64,000 bases of DNA from positions 519,007,451 to 519,071,450 of the forward strand of contig OZ010795.1 of NCBI GenBank assembly GCA_963932465.1, written 5' to 3'. Of this stretch, positions 11,673 to 23,028 are shown piece after piece. Position 1 is the first letter of the stretch, and each line of letters begins with the position of its first letter. The stretch is from Maratus speciosus (lineage: Eukaryota; Arthropoda; Arachnida; Araneae; Salticidae). Made by a program: the position numbers and the translations under genes. Under the pieces are notes generated by a model, which searched no databases, had not been told where the DNA came from, and saw nothing but the letters and a program-made list of their open reading frames with translations.

Positions 11673-11903
11673 TAATTAATGTACTAAATTTTATATATAC
11701 ATTTTTTATGCTTCAGAATTCATAAATTACTTTTATTCTGTTTAGAAGTACCATATAACTCTGTAAATATTTAGTATAGATTTTTTTTATAATTTTAAGA
11801 AACTATATTTTCGTGATTTCGTAATAGTTAATAAAATTACTTTATAAATACCGAATTGTAGCAATTATAATTAAGTCAATTTGTTCATGCCTATGAAAAT
11901 AAA
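11673..11903. other. Short AT-rich spacer between two DINE-like elements
   Basis: About 230 bp with no recognisable feature. Confidence 0.5.
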
Positions 11904-13225
11904 CTGGTATGTTGTAGCCATCACAAAACTTTCTTCAATCTCATGCTTGTCAAAACTTCAAAATTCATTATCACAGTGCATTTATGCTCATCATGAGGAT
12001 TCTAAAAAGATGAAATTCCGTGCATTATTTCTTGAGATATTACTGTCCTTGAAATCGTGTAAATCCACTAAAATGCACCATAGCAGTGCCACCTATTGGG
12101 TGATTTACGCCCGAACCTAATTATCATCAACTTATGTCAATGTCTAACTGAATATGAAGTTTGGGGAAAATCCGTGCATTAGTTCTTGAGATCGAGCTAT
12201 TGTGCAAATCATGACAAATGCAGCATAGCAGCGCCACCTGTTGAGCGATTTGCACCAACAAATAATCAGCATCAACATTTATCTAGGTGTACTTGAATCT
12301 GAAGTTTGAGGAAAATTCGTGCATTAGTTCTTGAGACAGAGCTATTGATGAAATAGTGCAAAATGCAGCACAGCAGAGCCACCTATTGGGCGATATTCAC
12401 CAATACGTAGTCATCATCATTTCATATCAAAGAGTAACTGAATCTGAAGTTTGATGAAAATGTGTCCACTAGTTCTTGAGTTATATCTGTTGCAGAAATC
12501 GTGAAAAAGGCTGTATAGCAACGCCATCTGTTGAGCGATTTACACGAAAATGTACAAAATGTGAATTCATATCAAGGATTAACTGATTCTTAAGTTTGGT
12601 GAAAATTGTTGCATTAGTTCATGAGATACAGCTATAACGGACATTCTGAAAAGTGCAGCATAGCAGCGCCACCTGTTGAGCGATTTGCACCAAAGCACAA
12701 ACAGAATTATTTCATATCAAAGTATACATGAATCTGAAGTTTGTTGAAAATCCAAGCATTAGTTGTTGAGATGGAGCTATTGCGGAAATTGTAAAAAATG
12801 CGGTATAGCAGCGCCATCTCTTGAGCGATTTACACCAAAATGTACAAAACTTCAATTCATCTCAAGGACTAACTTAATCTGAAGTTTGATGAAAATCCGT
12901 GCATTAGTTCTGGAGATTGAGCTATTGCGGAAATCGTGAAAGAGGCTGCATAACAGCGCCACCTGTTGAGCGATTTACACCAAAAACTAATCAGCATCAA
13001 ATTATATCAGGGACTAACTGAATATAAATTTTTATTAAATTCTGTGCATTAGTTCTTGAGATAGACCGCCCACAAAATTTGTGTCACATACAGACAGACA
13101 GACATTTTGTAAAAACATGTTTTTCGGGTTCTCTGAACCCTAAAACGTGTAAATCCATTGAAAACCGAAAGTCGAAAATTTTCACGAATCCAATACTTTT
13201 TTCTTGTAAAGATAGAAGAAAGTAA
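11904..13225 (-). mobile_element. Helentron/DINE-like element B with internal minisatellite
   Basis: Same architecture and orientation as element A. It has CTGG (mutated CTAG) at 11904, the GTTGTAGCCATCACAA hairpin region, a subterminal repeat beginning ACTTTCTTC at 11928 and the mirror ending at 13223. About seven ~145-150-bp units lie between, then a short CAGACAGACAGACA run near 13090. It has more units than A or C, so the family varies by unit number. Confidence 0.75.
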
Positions 13226-13301
13226 AAAGGTACAAACAAAGTTATGTCAATATTGTGCCAATTTTTTATGAATCCAGGGTTATTAAGAAAATCATTATCT
13301 T

Positions 13302-13342
<41 letters not shown>

Positions 13343-14520
13343 TTTGGAAAAATGGTTATTGTTCTCGTCAGGGTAGGAAATGAAAAGCATATCTGAAGGT
13401 TTTTATTGGTTTAGTCCGCATTTTATTCGTTTTGTGATTGGTCTATACAGTAATCTGTATTTTCCTTTAGTTTCAACAGAAATGGACAACAGAGTGTTGC
13501 CACTATGACAAAAAAGTAATAAAAACTACAAAAAAAAATTAATAACTCAGAAACAAATTGAGATACAGCTTTCAAACAAATTGCATTTAAAAGTACATTT
13601 TTTTCTCTACACGACGTAAAAAGTAGTATTGTGGGAGTTTAGAAGTTTAAGAATGAAATTTCATTTAAAATGTGTCATCAGATTTCTTGGAAATCTGACG
13701 ACGGAAAAGCCTTTTCCCGAACAGCCAATGATATGCTTGGATAATACGCAAGTTTCAGGTGGATAATAACTAATGAAAATGAAAGAAAATGAATAACAGT
13801 TTCTGCCAAAGAGTTAATTTTAATTTGTAAGATTTTCACGTGCAAAAGAAAAATGGAATAAGCCAATTAAAAATAACAAAAAAGATAAATAGGACAGGAT
13901 TGAATACATATAAATATTTCACACCAAATACGAGTCGCAGGCGATTTCTGTCGCTTGGAATGTTTACGTGTTATAACATTATTAATTTTTAACTCATGGC
14001 GTACGTAATGTATGATCAACTCCGTGCGATTTTTTTAGGTCTGAAATTTTAGTCTTTGAAAAAATCATTTTCCAAATGACCGTTGTAATTTGTTAAATTG
14101 CTTTTTCTTTTTTTTTTAATCTACTTAAAATATTTTAGAATGGGAAATTGGCTGTCTAGCGTTTTCTTAAAGTTTTGAAACCACTCCACGATAAAAATTA
14201 ACGTTTGTAAAGATTGACGTAAAGATGAAACGTTTCTTCAAGATTGACGTACCCGTCGCTTGTGAAAGTTAGGACCGAGGAAACTATTCACGGGAAAGCT
14301 TTCTTGGCCGTATCTGAAGGAGGCCATGTGTAAATACATAAGTTGGGTTTCGCAAGTAATTCATAGCACAGTCCTCATGAGCCGTTCCAATGTTGCTGGA
14401 GCATTATAAAACTCATGAACTTGCTAACTTTCAACTGCTAAATTCCTTGTTCTGCAGTGAACGCAGTCTGCTAAAGGTCATGAATATGTAACTCTAATTG
14501 CCAGTAATACACTTTTACCA
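13226..14520. other. Noncoding stretch; poly-T and an inverted Helitron-A fragment
   Basis: A T-run of about 35 bases lies at 13303-13337. Bases 13540-13680 read, on the minus strand, like the Helitron-A phrases around 8050-8150 (aattgcatttaaaa, gagatacagctttc). The stretch 14210-14520 is less AT-biased, but I see no coding or RNA signal in it. Confidence 0.5.
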
Positions 14521-16072
14521 ATTGAGGGGAAGTCCCTTTAGACGCCTCAAAATCAGTCATTTTTCAATATTTTTTTTTAAAGGTGATAAAATAATCGGAT
14601 CATTTTGAAACTATAGCATAACTTTATTACATTTTTGTATAGTACATTTTTTTTTTTTTTACAAAATGGCGGCTTAGCCATTAGGGCGTCTCAGACGCGA
14701 GGCCCAAAAGTGCTGCCCCTCGTCACTCTTTTCCTATTGATCTGAAAAACAAAGACAAAAACAAATATTTTCTTTTTCTAACATATGCACGGGAAGGATA
14801 AACCTATAAAACGTTAAAAAAATATAAAGTAAAAACTTAAGTAGGGTTTTTTAATAAAATGTTCGGATTTTGTACTATTTTTTTGACATTTTTCATCACT
14901 GAAAATTATTTATTTACACGAAATCTTTTAAACTTTATATTCATCCTTCCGGTAATAATAAAAAGAAAAGCGTCACCAAAAATCAGCCAAGTCGACCGAT
15001 AACTTTTTGAGTTACTGAACGAGCAGTTTTTCAAAACATAGTTTCGAGATAATAGCGTTTAAAGTTTCAGTTCGATAAAATTACTAGTTTTAGTGACTTA
15101 CCGATAAATCAGTGATCCTAGGTGAATATAATAGACCTTCGGATTCCTTGAAAAGCTGGTTTTCTTCGAGTTGCTGCTGTTTTCGGGCTGTACGAGCAGC
15201 TTTTGTCTGAAAAAGACTCCTCCGGTTCTGTCTCGTTACTCGCGCCTCATCGGAGTTTTCGGCAAAAACTTTGGCATAAGTGCCAACAACAATATTTAAA
15301 TTATCTACAACTCTAATAACGGAAGTGTAGCCTTCATTAAAAATCCCAGCAGCGGTGTATGCTGAAATTTCAACAATTTGTAATCTAGAATGCAGGTGTT
15401 TTGGAGATAACCTCCAAACTGTTGTGTTAAAACTTTCATTAGCGTTATGGGTATGACCACACAAGAATCTTTGGAGTAAGTCATCTCTAGATAACCTTGG
15501 TAGATTGGTAGGAGATGCTCTTGAAGTTCTTGAGGAAGTAAGGAGGAAGTTCTTCGTTTAATCTTCGCTAGCACAACATGCGAGCCCTGGCGTGCTCGAC
15601 TAAAAGTCGGATAACTCTGTTAATATTGAATATTTTGATTTTTCGTCTTGTCAATATATTCTCGAGATATTGTATTTTCGAAATATGAAAGAAAAAAATC
15701 GATTTTTTGAAATTTAAAGGGGCTCCCCCTCCCCCTCCCCCTTTAATAGTTAAATATTAATTAAATTATGATTGTGAGAAAGCGATTTAGAATACCAGAA
15801 TAGATAGTTAAAATAATGCTTTTTTTCTTAGTTGATGTATTTTAAGAAAGAAACAGAGCAAAAGTTATAATTTTTCTTATAAATTCATTAGTTCGCGCTT
15901 TCTACCATGTGTAAATCAAAGCGGTGATTTTCCTATAATCGGGACAAACTCTTAATTAGCGTATTGTAACGAAAGGTTGTTTAAATAACAGGAATCACAA
16001 TCATGGAATTAAGCGCGATTTTTAAGGTTATATTGAATGCTTATAAAAGAAAGTAACAACAACAAAAAAAAA
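14521..16072 (-). mobile_element. Probable remnant of the Mutator-like element
   Basis: The transposase fragment sits in a block that is less AT-rich than its surroundings, from a slightly GC-rich motif with poly-T (about 14650-14720, tggcggcttagcc) to a C/T-rich run at 15721-15741. Clear terminal repeats or target duplications were not found, so both borders are guesses. Confidence 0.3.
15090..15574 (-). pseudogene. Mutator-like transposase fragment, frameshifted
   Basis: The minus strand encodes the C-terminal part of a transposase in two frames. The upstream piece (15574 to about 15480) reads LLPQELQEHLLPIYQ. After a one-base shift near 15490 the frame continues RLSRDDLLQRFLCG, then HTHNANESFNTTVW and LSPKHLHSRL, followed by VEISAYTAAGIFN. 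The NANESxN-x-x-W-xxxPK block is typical of a transposase domain annotated as Mutator-like in arthropod and other animal genomes. The catalytic core upstream is not recognisable, so this is a truncated relic. The basic, glutamine-rich tail (ARTARKQQQLEENQLF) ends at the stop near 15090. Assignment to Mutator-like rather than another DDE group rests on this motif alone. Confidence 0.6.
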
Positions 16073-16859
16073 ATCCCTGCCGCCTCGGTCCTACAGGCGG
16101 AGGTGGATTTCGAAGTTAAGTACTAAATTCACCAACAAAACTTACATCAAGGTTAGAGATAAACCCAGTTCCTTCACTAAGAATGAGTTCTAAAGAGCTA
16201 AACATTTTGTGAAAATTCTAATATACACGAATACACACATACATGTATATGGAATAGGTTTAAAAAATAGTTAAAGCAAATTCAGAGAACCTCAAAGTGT
16301 TAAAATATGTTAATATTTCCATAGTCGGGTTTTTATCATGTTTTAATACACTTCTTCAAACTCGCATTACGTTACATATTCACCTGCTGAGATCCATTAT
16401 ATTTCCAATATGACGCAATATTTTGCTTTGTTTTTTTAATTTGTCAAACTATTTATTTCATTTTGAGTTTTCATGCGGAAATCTTGCTGTAGAAAACTTA
16501 TGTCGTAATATTCAATTTTTTTCAATTCTTCAAACTGTTTATATAATTTAATTTTTCACGTGAAAATCTTGCAACAGAAAAGCAATTGTTGTGGTGAGAA
16601 TTTTATTGCTTTTTTTAATTGTTGGCAACTGCTATAACGAAAAATACTTATTTTTTCCTGTCATTGTTGTGTAAGAGCTGGTTTTATCAGAATCATGTTA
16701 AGACGGTATTCAAAATTTTTAACCCTCCCCATTTCCATTCTCTTGGGTCGATTTTGCCCATCTTCAATCCCCGCCGAGATATTAGCCATCTCAAAATTGT
16801 TGGCGAGTTTGAAGACGATCCGTGCATAATTGCAACTTTTATCGTGCGGACAATATTTA

Positions 16860-16905
<46 letters not shown>

Positions 16906-17030
16906 GTTTTTGGTGGGGGTGGTTTTGGGTTCCTGGGGTCCTATAATAAAAAGTTATGAAGGAACTTTTCAAAAGTAGCACCACGGTAATGATTGCAATA
17001 GGTAGTATTTCTTACGAAATCTACCTAAAA
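16073..17030 (-). repeat. Repeat family R1, uninterrupted (empty-site) copy
   Basis: On the minus strand this copy matches 34013-34140 followed directly by 56336-57131. Here the two parts are joined only by a (TA)n tract at 16863-16902. It therefore shows the state of R1 before the Penelope-like insertion at 34168-56284. It contains words such as ATCTCGGCGGGGATTGA and GGAACTGGGTTTATCTC. Frames on both strands (16619-16903, 16661-16984) run into the TA tract and are not convincing genes. The other copy continues to a Helitron-like 3' end, so R1 may be a Helitron body. Confidence 0.85.
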
Positions 17031-17716
17031 ATATTTTTATACTCATTTTAACTTATTATAACAATATACTTAAATTATTTATTTTTTAGTTTCACTTTAA
17101 TCCTTAAATTTGTATGTCAGTTTTTTCTTAACATTTAGCTTTGTTACAATCTTACTGTTTGAATTTCAATGAAAAAGCAACAGCTATTTTGATATCCATA
17201 ACACGAAACCGATAAAACTAATTTGCTTGCAAGTGATAAAAATTGCCTAGAAACAGTCTTTATATTTAACTAATAGAGATAATCACTGGAGATTAGTTAT
17301 AGTGATATTTTATGCAACGTGCTTGAGTGCCTTGAACGAAATCTACCTTGACACATATAAAAACGAAATATTGTGTGAAATATGTCTGTAAGGAATAAAA
17401 ATTGCTTAGCAGAAATCTTTCCGCTAACTAATTTAAGCCCGCTTTGGATAAATGCCAGATAAAGATTTCGTGTAATCTGCTCTAGTCGTTTAATTCTTAT
17501 ATCATCCATTTTAGATATGGATCCATGTATAAATATTGAATTCTTTCTAAATTTATGATTTTTTGGAGTCTTCTGGTATTATTTCAAACGTTGTTTTGGA
17601 GTGCGTATATATTATCTATTTCACACTCGCAACTGCATTCTGCATTTAATTTTTTGCGAGTATTAAAGATTTGATGTAACAATATTTTTTCTTTTTTTTA
17701 TAGCTATTGATCACTT
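17031..17716. other. Noncoding AT-rich stretch
   Basis: No gene or repeat boundary recognised. The 70-residue minus frame at 17297-17509 has no recognisable motif. Confidence 0.5.
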
Positions 17717-17897
17717 ACAAGGAGAGGGCCAACCTTGTTAATCACAGATTTTGATTATTTTAATATATGTTGTAGCGTAGAGACCCCTTAGTGTCAGGTT
17801 CAACGGATTTTATCCAACGCTCCTTAGTTCTTGAGAAACCGGGGGGTCTAATAGTAGTACACAACTTAAATACTTACTTTGCAACCAAAGTGATAGG

Positions 17898-17971
17898 TTG
17901 GTAGTAGCTCAGTTGGTATGGCGTTTACCAGCTGATCCGAGGCCCCAGGTTCGATACCTGTAGGCGCTACA
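17898..17971 (+). ncRNA. tRNA-like / Pol III promoter sequence (left arm)
   Basis: It contains a consensus A box TAGCTCAGTTGG (17905-17916) and B box GGTTCGATACC (17948-17958) at normal tRNA spacing, and a T-arm that pairs at four of five positions. The acceptor ends (TTGGTAG against GGCGCTA) do not pair, so a functional tRNA is unlikely. It is better read as a SINE-type or tRNA-pseudogene head carried by the element. Confidence 0.55.
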
Positions 17972-18707
17972 TTTGTTTTTGTTTCATAAATGTACTTGTA
18001 AGTATAACTTAATAATCTCATTGTCAATTAAAATTTTTAATATTGTATATCAATTATAATTTTAACCTATTTACTTTTTTTACTTTTAACTAAATAGTTG
18101 TAATAAAACATCATAAAACTGTTAATTTTTTTTAAATCACTTTTAAAATGTATTTCATATATTCTTTATCGATGCAATGATATTGATCGTGTCAATTCGT
18201 GGTTTTAAAGAAACATCATTTATGCATTGCTTTAACAAAGGAAGTCAATGCGATAATAACTAAATATATTATTCTGTTTATAAAGTAACAATCATAATTA
18301 TATTAAAAATTAGCATCAGAATTAAATTACAACCTTTTTTTTTTTTTTTTGCATATTAAAGATTTTTAAATTTGTAATACATATGCTTGCGCTTTCAATT
18401 ATTTTGATTTCCCCTTAATCATCTTTCTGCTTTTATTTTTATTTTATTTGAATATTCTTTTATTTTATCATGACTAGATGAAGCCACAACAGATTTTGTC
18501 ACGATTTTGAAATTTGTATCATTCAATAATAGGTCCAATTTCTTTTTAAACCTCTTTAAACGATGAGAAATAATAGTTTAAAAATAAAAAATGATAAATT
18601 TAAGTTTGTCAACATTATAATTAATCTATGATAATAAAATTTTTAATTGAAATTATTAAATTATAATTACAAGTATATTTATAAAACAAAAAATGAGAAA
18701 AACAAAT

Positions 18708-18780
18708 GTGGCGCGTCCAGGTACCGAACCCAGACCCGCAGATCACTTAGCCAACGCCGTACCAACTGAGCTACGATCAA
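18708..18780 (-). ncRNA. tRNA-like / Pol III promoter sequence (right arm)
   Basis: The inverted counterpart of the left-arm copy. The A box TAGCTCAGTTGG is conserved (18762-18773, minus strand). The B box is GGTTCGGTACC, one base off consensus. The acceptor stem again does not pair. Confidence 0.5.
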
Positions 18781-18961
18781 CCTATCATTTTGGTTGCAAA
18801 GTAAGTATTTATGTTGTGTAATACTATTAAACCACCCGGTTTCTCGAGAACTAAGGAGCGTTGGATAAAATCCGTTCAACCTGACACTAAGGGTTCTCTA
18901 CACTACAACATATATTAAAATAATCAAAATCTGTGATTAACAAGGTTGGCCCTCTCCTTGT

Positions 18962-19490
18962 TAGACCTAAACTCACATATAAAGTCACACATCACTACAC
19001 ATTTATATTTGTTTACTGTTTTTCTGATTGAATGCACCAATTTTTCTCGTCTGTTTACTCTGAGATTTGTATAATCTTTATAATTATTTTTATTATTGAT
19101 TAATAAATGTCATGTTTAAAAAAAAATTTTTTTTATTAGATTATATTTGTTTTACTTGTAGAATCTCTGTTATTAATTTAAAAAAACAACTTCGTTTTGG
19201 ATTTCTTATATATATCTTATCTCTTATATTCTTTGATATTTTTTGTCTTTTTCAACCTTAGTATGCGGACATGAGTTTCAAAATTCGACTTATCCAGAAA
19301 ATCAAATTTCGGAAAATCGCGAAAAATCTCTGACTTTGTCCATTCGTTTTCATTGTAAACTAAGATTTTAACATGCCAGATATGCACGATATCACTAGTT
19401 TTTTTGCAGACTGTCTTTTCGATGCAGGTTCACCAATAGAACAGACTGATAGAGTAAACTCGATTTTTAAAAAAATTATATATATATATA
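18962..19490. other. Noncoding stretch ending in (TA)n
   Basis: AT-rich with no gene. The last ~20 bases form the TA run in which the first large Helitron inserted. Confidence 0.5.
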
Positions 19491-21242
19491 TCTACACTAT
19501 CTATATTATAAAGGACAAACATATCTGTGCGTAACGCATACGTGATTTTGCGAATGGCAACAATTTGAAATTTGAAATAAAATTTAGGTTTTGCAATTAT
19601 ATATACGGCAAATTTTTAAACTTCTAAACATCGCATATTTTAAATTTTAACACCGTCGTATAAGGAAAAAAATACTCTTTTAAATGCAATTTACTTGAAA
19701 TCTGTATCTCAATTTGTTTTTGAGATATTAATTTTTTTGTAGTTTTTAATACAAATTTTGTAATCGTGGCAACTGAAGTACTCCATTTATATTGAAAGTA
19801 AAGGGAATTGATAGTAAAGGGAAAATAGTCATGGTTTATTATTTTTATTGATTATATCCTTATTGATGCCATTTTCACATTACAAATAAAAGTAACATTT
19901 TTATAATTTCTGAACAGAAAATGATGTCAGACATTAAAAAAGAACACACATTTTTGTTCATAAATCAGTTACATTTCAATATTTTTACATTACGCTGATA
20001 CTGAGTTTGAGACGCTAGGCATAAATGATTCCGTGAGTAAAAATTATGTCATATTTAAAACAATACGATCATTTATTTTGATAAAACTAAATATTTGACC
20101 GATACTAAATGGTCAATATGACAATTACAGGCAAATTTCTGAATATTTTTTTTTTCGCGGGTATTGAGACTAGAACTTAAAGTTCACATGAAAAGTTGCA
20201 TCGGACAAACGTGACTTTAAGTTTGGAAATACATTCATTAATAATCTATTGCGCGTTAAAATACTTTCAAATTGTGAATTTGAGTGGTGCGTATGTAAAT
20301 TATGAGAATGTGAAAATAACGTACAGTTTAGATTTTATGGGGGAAAATTTTATGATGTGACAAAGCGAAATACTTTTTACTGATTTTTCATCCCGTAAAA
20401 ACAAACATCGATAAATTCATCATAATTACTCATTTTGATTACGTATTATAATAGAGTTTAATTTTTCAATAATTTAAGCAGTTGAAGTTTGTGGAAAAAA
20501 TATTTTGGTAATTTTAGGTAAAAAATATTATTTGTTTTAAGAAAGAGTGAGACAACCAATATTAGATGAATTTTTAATTGTAATTATTTTTGTAGGTTTA
20601 TTATAAATTCGATCTGAAGTTACTTTCTAACATTCTGTTCGTCGAATTTCGACGGGTTGCAACTCGTATATATAAAATCCTAATGAAACGAATTTATGAA
20701 TCGGAAGTATGAAACGGAAGTATGAATCGACTGATTAAACAACTGATTATGTTTCACGGCGATTTCTCCTGAAATATGGAATACTTTGCGATGAAATTAA
20801 CACCAAATATCAGTATTTATCCGCAGATTTCAAAACTGGTATTAGAATTTTTAAATTAGAATTAGTTTTCGAAATATTATTTTTTTTTCAAATTTTATAT
20901 GCATTTTTCTAATGATGGCAACTCAAATTTGAATCAAACAGATATTTTTTTCATATTTTAGAAAAAGGTTATTTTTAATTAATTTGGCGACGAGTTTGGC
21001 CTACCTTAAATGTTTGCTAAGAAAATGCATCATGTTACTTTTATTCATAATTCAATTTGTATTTCATTTTCATTTTATTTAATACAAAACTTTCATTTAA
21101 AATTGAAACTTTTAAAATAAATGGCTTTTACTTCATTCTTTATATACGCAACGCGGTACCTAATTGGCGCCAAAATGGCGTTATTTTGCCTGACATGGTA
21201 ACCCGGCTATTGTTGCTTATTTATTAAAAAATGTTTATTTGA

Positions 21243-21279
<37 letters not shown>

Positions 21280-23012
21280 TACACAAAATGTTATAAATTG
21301 TTTTGTTCTATAGTTATTATTATTTTTTTTTCAATTTATTGTTATTTCATTTTAAAAATAACAGGAAATAATTTAAAAATACATATGTAACAGGCATTTG
21401 AAAATGAGGTTTTCGCCAAATTGTGGAAAAAAAATCACGCCAAACCCGGAGCGTATGTGACAATGCAACAAATCATGAGATTTAATTTCCACTTCAAAGC
21501 AACGTTTTAATGTTATTACTTCTTCCGCCGACCAATTTCGCCAAATTATATAAATAGCCAAATTATACAAATTGACATATTTTTTTTTTATTTTAAATAA
21601 CAAAAGAACAAATAAATTAGTATAACATTAATTAAAATACAAATAAAACGTCGAAATAAAAATCACTTGATGGCGTGAACATGTGTAACTTCCTTAAAGT
21701 CAAGTGAATGTGACATTTACGATCAACCAATATTGGCATTTAATCTTATAGTTTGGCGACGGATTTTTGGTCGATGGGATAATCAAGTTGCAGCGTTTTA
21801 ATTTACCACTCGAAAAATAAAAAAATGCTAACTGGCGAGTTAAAAAAAGGTTATTGGCGAGTTTTTCACTCGGCTAATATAAAAGTACCAGGAATTCTTT
21901 GCGATCATGGCAACTTTTATGTAGTTTTGTTCGAAAAAATAATGTTGATTCTTTAATCAAAATGGAAACCTTCCTTATGAAAAGCGAAGGAATCAGACCG
22001 TTGTTTATGGCAGTTACATGAATTAGACTATTATAATATAAACGAAATAATGGCGATAGAATATTATTCGGCGACTTATCACACCTGTGACTGGCTAACA
22101 TTAAAGTACCAAAATGGCCGCCTAGAATATAAAAAGCGAAGGGATCCGGCTGGAGCTGTTGATGATAGTCACATGGCTTAGGCTATTATTATAGAGATTT
22201 TTTTCAATTGTAAAAACAGCTCAAAGAATAAGATTTCCTAACGATTAAAAATTTGTTTTCACGTGACTATTAAAAACAGAAAAAAAAAACAAACTTTAAA
22301 ATTACTATTAAATGAGTACGTGTTAAAAGCAGAAAAATATTGAAAATTATGTCTTGAAAATTGTACGTGAATATTAAACGGGAAAGGAAACTTTAAAATA
22401 ATAAATACATTAATATGCGTTTAACCCTTTCACGGACAAGGCACTTCTATTCGTAAAATCTTGAAATCAGTGAATGGCACCAGAATCTACAAACAAATTT
22501 CGAAATACAAAAATGCTTTTGTTCACTTGCTTAATAAAAGTGAAATTTTCATCCCAATATTCTGATGCTAATGTGGCATTTAAGAATTAAAATTAAGTGG
22601 TCCAAAAATGAACCACCGCCCTTGAAGGGATTAAAGCAGCAAATTTTAGTAATTGTAGTAAATTGTATTATGTCAATCGTTTTATAACGCTGTTAAAAAA
22701 TATCGAGAGACAAAGACTCTGTTTACTTAATTCATTTTATTTTAGCTTCTTTTCAAATGTTTAACTGATCTTCTTTAACCAAACACGAAAACAACCATTG
22801 GCTATCTTAACAGCAAGTGATTCTACCTTAAATTTTTGCAATCAAAGGGAATTGAATGGAAACCCGTTTACAGGGAGATCGCTACAGTTTTTTTCAGTAT
22901 AATTCAATCTTATCTAATCTTTTTAAAATCGATCAGATTAGCGTGCTTTTATATTTTGCTGTGTCTGAACGGGGGTTGGCGAGCGTAGCTTGCAGGGGGC
23001 AGAGCCCCTTAG
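19491..23012 (+). mobile_element. Non-autonomous Helitron, copy 1 (~3.5 kb)
   Basis: It begins with TC (TCTACACTATCTATATT) immediately after A in a TA run. It ends with the hairpin GGGGGCAGAGCCCC followed by TTAG and T; the usual CTAG has gained a T. It matches copy 2 (24552-28140) over its whole length with small indels. No Rep or helicase frame is present; the frames at 21373-21603 and 21874-22101 are short and unrecognised. An internal junction near 20660, where GGGTTGCAACTCGT is followed by TATATAAAATCCTAATG, coincides with the 5' start of the third copy at 62501. The body is therefore a composite of two Helitron sequences (A then B). Confidence 0.85.
22425..22630. mobile_element. piggyBac-type MITE inside Helitron copy 1
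   Basis: It is flanked by TTAA (22421-22424 and 22631-22634). The ends CCCTTTCACGGACAAGG and the inverse of CCGCCCTTGAAGGG form imperfect terminal repeats. It is about 205 bp and noncoding. The equivalent sits at the same place in Helitron copy 2, so it entered before the Helitron was amplified. Confidence 0.75.
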
Positions 23013-23028
23013 TATATATATATATATA

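Larger units (their letters stand above)
17717..18961. mobile_element. Inverted-arm element with tRNA-like sequence in both arms
   Basis: The ends ACAAGGAGAGGGCCAACC (17717) and its inverse complement (ending 18961) begin two ~250-bp inverted arms (17717-17970, 18708-18961). The arms include a TAATCACAG block, a CTTAGTTCTTGAGAA or CTCGAGAACTAAGG block, and a tRNA-like core. The outermost 22 bases also fold on themselves (ACAAGG...CCTTGT). The ~740-bp middle is AT-rich and noncoding. No target duplication was established. The arms have diverged by roughly a tenth to a fifth, so the structure is not new. Confidence 0.8.

Noticed and set aside
17898..17971. Functional tRNA gene
   Set aside because: A and B boxes are good, but the acceptor stem does not pair and the sequence lies in a repeated inverted arm.
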